Origin: an uncultured Bacteroidales bacterium
GTDB taxonomy: Bacteria; Bacteroidota; Bacteroidia; Bacteroidales; P3
Reading direction: 5' to 3'
Assembly: GCA_937884485.1 (NCBI GenBank)
Contig: CALGCG010000094.1
Coordinates: 1 to 27,785, forward strand
DNA: 27,785 nucleotides
Within the stretch, counting starts at the first letter, position 1. The number at the start of each line of letters is the position of its first letter. Under the pieces are notes generated by a model. It made no database searches. It saw nothing but the letters and a program-made list of their open reading frames with translations, and had not been told where the DNA came from. Position numbers and translations under genes: made by a program. Shown here in pieces: positions 24,004 through 27,785 of the stretch.

Positions 24004-24825
24004 ATGAACAAAGTTGTTGTAGGTTTCGATTTTTCATCGGGCTCGGCCTATGCCGTCGACCTCGCCATCGACATTGCCAACCGCTGGCAAAGCGATATAC
24101 GACTGGTTTATGTGAAAGAAAAAAAGGAGGACGAAGCCCCCATCCGTGCAGAAATTGAGCGCCGCAATGCCGGTGTGGCACACCTGCTGAAAGACATCAA
24201 GCTGGAATATGTGCTGCGCCAGGGCAACCCCGCCGAGCAACTGGCCAAGCAGGCCGAAGAGGACGACGCCGCGCTGCTCATTGTCGGCACCCACGGCATG
24301 AGCGGCATGAAGAAGAACCTCCTCGGGCACAACAGCTACCGCACCGTCGAGCTCTCGCCCGTGCCCGTGCTGCTCATCCGCGAAGACTTCAACTTCAACA
24401 AGTCGCTGGAAAACATCGTCGTACCCATCGACAGCAGCGATGACACGCGCCAGAAGATAGGCCAGGCCGCCACCTTCGCCAAGACCTTCGGTTCCAAGAT
24501 CCACCTCCTCGGACTCTTCACCTCGTCGGCACCCAGCGTGCGCCAGGTGGTGAAAAACTACATCAACATGGTGCAGCGCTACCTCGACAACAACAGCATC
24601 GAATACAGCACAAAATTCATGGCGGTCAAGGGGAATGTCACCACCGACACCATCGAATATGCCGAGAGCGTGAACGCCGACATGATTGCCATCATGACCG
24701 AGCAGGAGAGCTCGCTCTCCAACCTCATCATGGGCAACTTCGCCCAGCAGATGCTCACCCTGTCCAAGATACCCATCCTCACCGTGCGCCCCAAGAAGGT
24801 ACTCGCCGACACAGCACAATATTAA
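24004..24825 (+). CDS. Universal stress protein with two UspA domains
   Basis: This 273-aa cytoplasmic protein holds two tandem UspA folds. The first (residues ~1-140) begins KVVVGFDFSSGSAYAVDLAI and ends with the ATP-binding signature GTHGMSGMKKNLLGHNSYRT (G-2x-G-9x-G-S/T type) and VPVLLI. The second (~142-273) begins NIVVPIDSSDDTRQKIG and ends SNLIMGNFAQQMLTLSKIPI, where the Gly/Ser pattern is less complete, so ATP binding there is doubtful. Tandem UspA proteins help cells through starvation, redox or energy stress, and the exact role cannot be read from sequence. It has its own promoter, divergent from the rnf operon. Confidence 0.9.
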   Translation: MNKVVVGFDFSSGSAYAVDLAIDIANRWQSDIRLVYVKEKKEDEAPIRAEIERRNAGVAHLLKDIKLEYVLRQGNPAEQLAKQAEEDDAALLIVGTHGMSGMKKNLLGHNSYRTVELSPVPVLLIREDFNFNKSLENIVVPIDSSDDTRQKIGQAATFAKTFGSKIHLLGLFTSSAPSVRQVVKNYINMVQRYLDNNSIEYSTKFMAVKGNVTTDTIEYAESVNADMIAIMTEQESSLSNLIMGNFAQQMLTLSKIPILTVRPKKVLADTAQY

Positions 24826-24897
24826 GACAGCATGCTTCGTTTAAAAACAAGAAATACAAGAAAAACAACATTGACACAACGGGCAAGCCATAGGAAC

Positions 24898-25344
24898 ATG
24901 AAGGCAAAGGGTATCGTCCTTTTGGCCGTCCTGTCGTTTTTGTCTTCTGCCGCCCTCGCCCAGACAGGGCGCGTTACGGTGACCGGCGACGTGAAAGTGA
25001 ACGACATGGTGGCCCGCCACGTGGAGCTGAACAACCGGGTGAAGACCATGCCCGGATTCCGCGTACAGATAGCCTCCTTCTCCGGCATGAACTCCAAGAA
25101 CAGCGCTTTCTCCCTGCGCGACCGCTTCATGACGGACTACCCCGAAGTCCAAGCCTATATCATCTACGACGAACCCAACTTCAAGGTCAAGGTCGGCGAC
25201 TTCCGCAGCCGCCTTGAAGCCTATGCTTTCCTGCAGGAAATCAAGGAGGTATACAAGGGATACATCATCAAAGACAACATCTACGCCGAGCCGCCGCAGC
25301 AGATAGACTTCGCCCCCGACGACGAGACGTCAGGCGACGAATAG
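24898..25344 (+). CDS. Secreted SPOR-like domain protein
   Basis: From ATG 24898 this 148-aa protein opens with a signal peptide (MKAKGIVLLAVLSFLSSAAL, cleaved after AQ). The longer frame starting at 24832 would bury that signal, so the internal ATG is preferred. It is preceded by AGGAAC. The C-terminal half resembles a SPOR (sporulation-related) domain: GFRVQIASFSGMNSKN, then the spaced FKVKVGDFRSRLEAYAFLQE typical of the second half. SPOR domains bind denuded peptidoglycan at division sites, so a periplasmic cell-wall role is likely. It is 72 bp downstream of the universal stress protein gene. Its 3' end overlaps that of the convergent hemW by 15 bp. Confidence 0.82.
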   Translation: MKAKGIVLLAVLSFLSSAALAQTGRVTVTGDVKVNDMVARHVELNNRVKTMPGFRVQIASFSGMNSKNSAFSLRDRFMTDYPEVQAYIIYDEPNFKVKVGDFRSRLEAYAFLQEIKEVYKGYIIKDNIYAEPPQQIDFAPDDETSGDE

Positions 25345-26412
25345 TTCCGCCGCCATGCCGTCGGCGTGGAGCAATCCCTCGCGGGTGGGACGGTAGTGGT
25401 TGTCCTCAAAGGTTATCCATCCGCATTCGATATAGGGCTGCATCTTCCGGTGCAGCTCTTTTTGGTATTTGTCGGGGACCATTTCCAGCGGGATGCCGCG
25501 CGTGGTGCGGAGGGCGGTCATCAGCAACTCGTTGTAGGCGTCGGCTTCGGTGAGGGCCTCCTCATTTTCCATCCTCCACCCTCCATTATCCAAATCCATA
25601 GGGCTGTTCCACCTGCGCCGTTGGCCGTCGAAGCTGTGCGCCGAAGGGCCCAGGCCGAGGTAGGGCGTGCGGTCCCAGTAGCGGCTGTTGTGGCGCGAAT
25701 GGCAGCCCGGGCGGCAGAAGTTGGATATCTCGTACTGCCCGAAGCCCTGCGCCTCGAAGGTCCGGCAGCATTCGTGGTACTGGCGCACCACCTCGTCCTC
25801 GCCGGGCAGCACCACCCTCCCCTGCTCCACCTGCTTGGCCAACGCCGTACCAGCCTCTACGGTGAGGGCATAGGCGGAGAGGTGGGTGACCAATTGGAAA
25901 TTGAAAATTGAAAAATCAAACTCTTTAGGCAGGCCGTAAATGAAATCCACACTGATGTTGTGGAAGCCCGCCTCGTGGGCGCGCTCCAGGGCGTCGAGGG
26001 CCTGGGCAGCGGTGTGGCGGCGACCTATGAGGCGCAGCATCTCGTCGTCGAGGCTCTGTATGCCGATGCTCAGGCGGTTGAAAAGGCCCAGATTCTTGAG
26101 GCCCAGCAGGTATTCCGGCGTGAGGTCTTCGGGATTGGCCTCGATGGTAGCCTCCTCCACCTGCGACAGGTCGAAACACCTCCGCAACCCCTCCACAATA
26201 CGAGCCAGCTCTTCCAACGGCAGTATGCTGGGGGTGCCGCCGCCGAGGTAGACTGTCCGTATCGGATGCGCCTGCTCGCCCTTGCGCCGCTCCATTTCTT
26301 CAAGAAGCGCGTCGACGTATGCAGTCAGCCGGCGCGGCGACGGCGCTCCATGCGAGTAGAAAGCGCAGTAGGTGCACTTCCGATGGCAGAAGGGGACATG
26401 AACGTAGACCAA
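25330..26412 (-). CDS. hemW: Radical SAM protein HemW (heme chaperone, CPO-III-like)
   Basis: HemW is a cytoplasmic radical SAM protein of the HemN family, now viewed as a heme chaperone. The 360-aa protein begins VYVHVPFCHRKCTYCAFYSH, with the CxxxCxxC cluster motif (Cys9, Cys13, Cys16). YLGGGTPSIL, EANPEDLT and the GIQSLDDEML segment follow. The HemN-type C-terminal part is shown by QYEISNFCRPGCHSRHNSRY and GLGPSAHSF. Two loops look replaced by low-complexity sequence: residues ~165-174 (FDFSIFNFQL) after IYGLPKE, and ~271-285 (DLDNGGWRMENEE). No ATG fits the start. TTG at 26412, 7 bp after the meaB stop, is the best candidate. It is probably co-transcribed with meaB. Confidence 0.9.
   Translation of the reverse strand: MVYVHVPFCHRKCTYCAFYSHGAPSPRRLTAYVDALLEEMERRKGEQAHPIRTVYLGGGTPSILPLEELARIVEGLRRCFDLSQVEEATIEANPEDLTPEYLLGLKNLGLFNRLSIGIQSLDDEMLRLIGRRHTAAQALDALERAHEAGFHNISVDFIYGLPKEFDFSIFNFQLVTHLSAYALTVEAGTALAKQVEQGRVVLPGEDEVVRQYHECCRTFEAQGFGQYEISNFCRPGCHSRHNSRYWDRTPYLGLGPSAHSFDGQRRRWNSPMDLDNGGWRMENEEALTEADAYNELLMTALRTTRGIPLEMVPDKYQKELHRKMQPYIECGWITFEDNHYRPTREGLLHADGMAAELFVA
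25557..25600 (-). repeat. GGAGGATGGAAAATGAG-type repeat inside hemW
   Basis: On the minus strand the stretch reads AATGGAGGGTGGAGGATGG then AAAATGAGGAGG, a purine-rich near-repeat encoding DNGGWRMENEE. It sits where HemW proteins have a variable loop between the RRWN-type segment and the LTEADAYNE segment. Confidence 0.45.
25891..25920 (-). repeat. AATTTTCAATT-type repeat inside hemW
   Basis: A 30-bp AT-rich stretch within a GC-rich gene. It encodes FDFSIFNFQL and matches the AT repeat between rnfB and rnfC (22655-22684). It replaces the usual HemW loop after IYGLP. Confidence 0.55.
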
Positions 26413-26419
26413 GGCTTGC

Positions 26420-27514
26420 TCAATTCTTCATTTCCAGCAATTGGTCAGCCGCCGCGTAGGGGCTTATCTTGTTCTCCAGGATGTCCTTGCTGAAGGCCTC
26501 GATGCGCTCCTCCATGCCGGGGGCGTTGAAGAAACGTTCGCGCAGGCCGTTCTCGATGGCTTCGGTCATGATGCGCAGGTTCTGCTGCTGGCGCTTCTGG
26601 TAGAAATAGCCGTTGCCCTTGGTGAAGGTGACGTAGTCCATCACGGAGTTCCACAAGTCCTCGACCCCCTCCTTGGTGTAGGCCGAACAGAGGGAGACCT
26701 TGACGGTCCAGCCGCTCTCCGGCATGGGGAACAGATGGAGGGCGTTGCGGAACTGCGCAGCCGAGAGCTCGGAGCGTTGAGGGTCCAGCTCGCATTTGTT
26801 GATGGCTATCATGTCGGCCATCTCCATGATGCCGCGCTTGATGCCCTGCAGCTCGTCGCCGGTATTGGCCAGCTGCAGCAGCAGGAAGAAGTCCACCATC
26901 GAATGGGCGGCCACCTCGCTCTGGCCCACGCCGACGGTCTCGACGATGACCACATCGAATCCCGCCGCCTCGCAGAGGGTGATAATCTCGCGCGTCTTGC
27001 GCGCCACGCCGCCCAGCGAGCCCGCCGAGGGGCTGGGACGGATAAAGGCGTTGGGGTCGACGGAGAGTTCCTCCATGCGCGTCTTGTCGCCGAGGATGGA
27101 GCCCCGCGAGCGTTCGCTGCTGGGGTCGATGGCCAGCACGGCCACCTTGTGGTTGTGGGCGGTGAGCCACTTGCCCAGGGCCTCGATGAGGGTGCTCTTG
27201 CCCGCGCCGGGAACGCCGGTGATGCCCAGGCGCACGCTCTTGCCGCTGTAGGGCAGGCAGCGCTCTATCACCTGCTGGGCCTTCTGCTGGTGGGCGAAGA
27301 GGGAACTCTCCACCAAGGTGATGGCACGGCTCAGCAGGGTGCGGTCGCCGTGGCGTATGCCGCTGACGAGTTCCTCCACCGAAGGCTCCTGCTTGCGCAG
27401 GGCGCGCATGCGCTCCACGTAGCTGCTGCTCACCTGGTCGGGCTGCTTGACGCCGGGAGCCACACTCAGCGCCGAGTCATATTCGAAGTTGCTGTAAAGA
27501 TGCTTGTCGTCCAT
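26420..27514 (-). CDS. meaB: Methylmalonyl-CoA mutase-associated GTPase MeaB (ArgK family)
   Basis: MeaB is a G3E-family GTPase that protects and reloads the B12 cofactor of methylmalonyl-CoA mutase. From ATG 27514 the protein has 364 aa. A TTG three codons upstream is an alternative start. The Walker A motif GVPGAGKST contains Lys106. AIDPSSERSRGSILGDKTRM is the strongly conserved MeaB segment, followed by ETVGVGQSE (switch region) and AINKCELD (the NKxD base-recognition type, here NKCE). The C-terminal helical dimerisation arm is present. The mutase genes are not in the window, so the partner is inferred from the family. hemW starts 7 bp downstream. Older databases call this family ArgK. 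Confidence 0.94.
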   Translation of the reverse strand: MDDKHLYSNFEYDSALSVAPGVKQPDQVSSSYVERMRALRKQEPSVEELVSGIRHGDRTLLSRAITLVESSLFAHQQKAQQVIERCLPYSGKSVRLGITGVPGAGKSTLIEALGKWLTAHNHKVAVLAIDPSSERSRGSILGDKTRMEELSVDPNAFIRPSPSAGSLGGVARKTREIITLCEAAGFDVVIVETVGVGQSEVAAHSMVDFFLLLQLANTGDELQGIKRGIMEMADMIAINKCELDPQRSELSAAQFRNALHLFPMPESGWTVKVSLCSAYTKEGVEDLWNSVMDYVTFTKGNGYFYQKRQQQNLRIMTEAIENGLRERFFNAPGMEERIEAFSKDILENKISPYAAADQLLEMKN

Positions 27515-27561
27515 AATAATCAATTAACGCGCATAGGCATTAAATATTGCATCGACAAAAG

Positions 27562-27597
27562 AAAAAAAGACAAGAAACATGGGTTTCTTGTCTTTTT
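27562..27597. terminator. Bidirectional terminator between tRNA-Met and meaB
   Basis: A perfect 15-bp stem (27564-27578 with 27583-27597) and a 4-base loop have A runs on one arm and T runs on the other. It can stop transcription in both directions. For the minus strand it ends the tRNA transcript. Confidence 0.8.
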
Positions 27598-27602
27598 GCA
27601 AG

Positions 27603-27676
27603 TAGCGGGAATCAGACTTGAACTGATGACCTCCGGGTTATGAATCCAGCGCTCTAACCAGCTGAGCTATCCCGCC
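27603..27676 (-). tRNA. tRNA-Met (anticodon CAT)
   Basis: The 74-base cloverleaf has acceptor arms GGCGGGA and TCCCGCT, a D arm with GCTC/GAGC, an anticodon loop TTCATAA with CAT at 27640-27642, and a T loop beginning TTCAAGT. CCA is not encoded, so the CCA-adding enzyme is required. An A-C opposition lies next to the anticodon loop. The pattern fits elongator tRNA-Met. Ile2 (lysidine-modified CAT) is the alternative and cannot be fully excluded from sequence alone. Confidence 0.92.
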
Positions 27677-27698
27677 ATCTTTTCTTTGAAAGCGGGTG

Positions 27699-27730
27699 CA
27701 AAAGTACTAACTTTTTCCGACATGGCCAAA
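27699..27730 (-). promoter_or_regulatory. Bacteroidetes-type promoter of tRNA-Met
   Basis: On the minus strand TTTG (27727-27730) and TACTTTTG (27699-27706) are exactly 20 bp apart. The tRNA starts 22 bp after the -7 box. Confidence 0.8.
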
Positions 27731-27785
27731 TATTTTTGCAAAATATTTCTCAATCGTTTATTTCTCAATGCAATAAAAAGCCCGG

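Noticed and set aside
26441..27643. 400-aa + strand frame opposite meaB running into the tRNA
   Set aside because: Antisense shadow that crosses a terminator and a tRNA gene.

Overview
The window looks like chromosomal DNA of an uncultured member of the Bacteroidales. The support is: promoters of the Bacteroidetes type (TTTG, then 19-20 bp, then TAnnTTTG), a type IX secretion substrate with a type B (gliding-motility-type) C-terminal domain, an rnfBCDGE cluster in Bacteroidetes order, a MORN-repeat lipoprotein, and housekeeping proteins with Bacteroidetes-like sequences. Most of the DNA is GC-rich, so antisense 'shadow' frames are long. One block (about 4,970-8,980) is clearly AT-richer and looks accessory.

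Left part (1-4,970, + strand): a 5'-truncated uvrC whose first bases are joined to unrelated AT-rich DNA, a MORN-repeat lipoprotein, a CCA-adding tRNA nucleotidyltransferase with an HD domain, and a crotonase / 3-hydroxybutyryl-CoA dehydrogenase pair behind its own promoter and ended by a hairpin terminator.

Accessory block (4,970-8,980): a decayed C-terminal remnant of a DUF4143-type ATPase, then a minus-strand cassette. The cassette runs: unknown 159-aa protein, membrane/zinc-ribbon protein, small membrane protein, radical SAM/SPASM enzyme, and a previously hidden 43-aa peptide ending in CSMCANCSGIVGG, followed by a terminator. A diverged ~36-bp sequence sits directly after the stop codon of three consecutive genes and before the next start, including the start of the 43-aa peptide. 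I read this as a candidate RiPP (modified peptide) system. A dense nest of palindromes (8,697-8,913) marks its far edge.

Middle (8,981-15,289, minus): an unrecognised 169-aa protein with a structured leader, then a tight dnaG - sigma54 activator - aroA - miaA operon (primase, regulator, shikimate pathway, tRNA modification).

Right part: a secreted 1,036-aa T9SS protein and a small secreted partner lie directly downstream of rnfBCDGE (minus), where rnfA would be expected but is not found. The rnf promoter diverges from that of a two-domain universal stress protein, followed by a SPOR-like secreted protein. hemW and meaB face them on the minus strand, and tRNA-Met(CAT) with a clear promoter closes the window. 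The tRNA gene does not encode its CCA end, which fits the CCA-adding enzyme found at the left.
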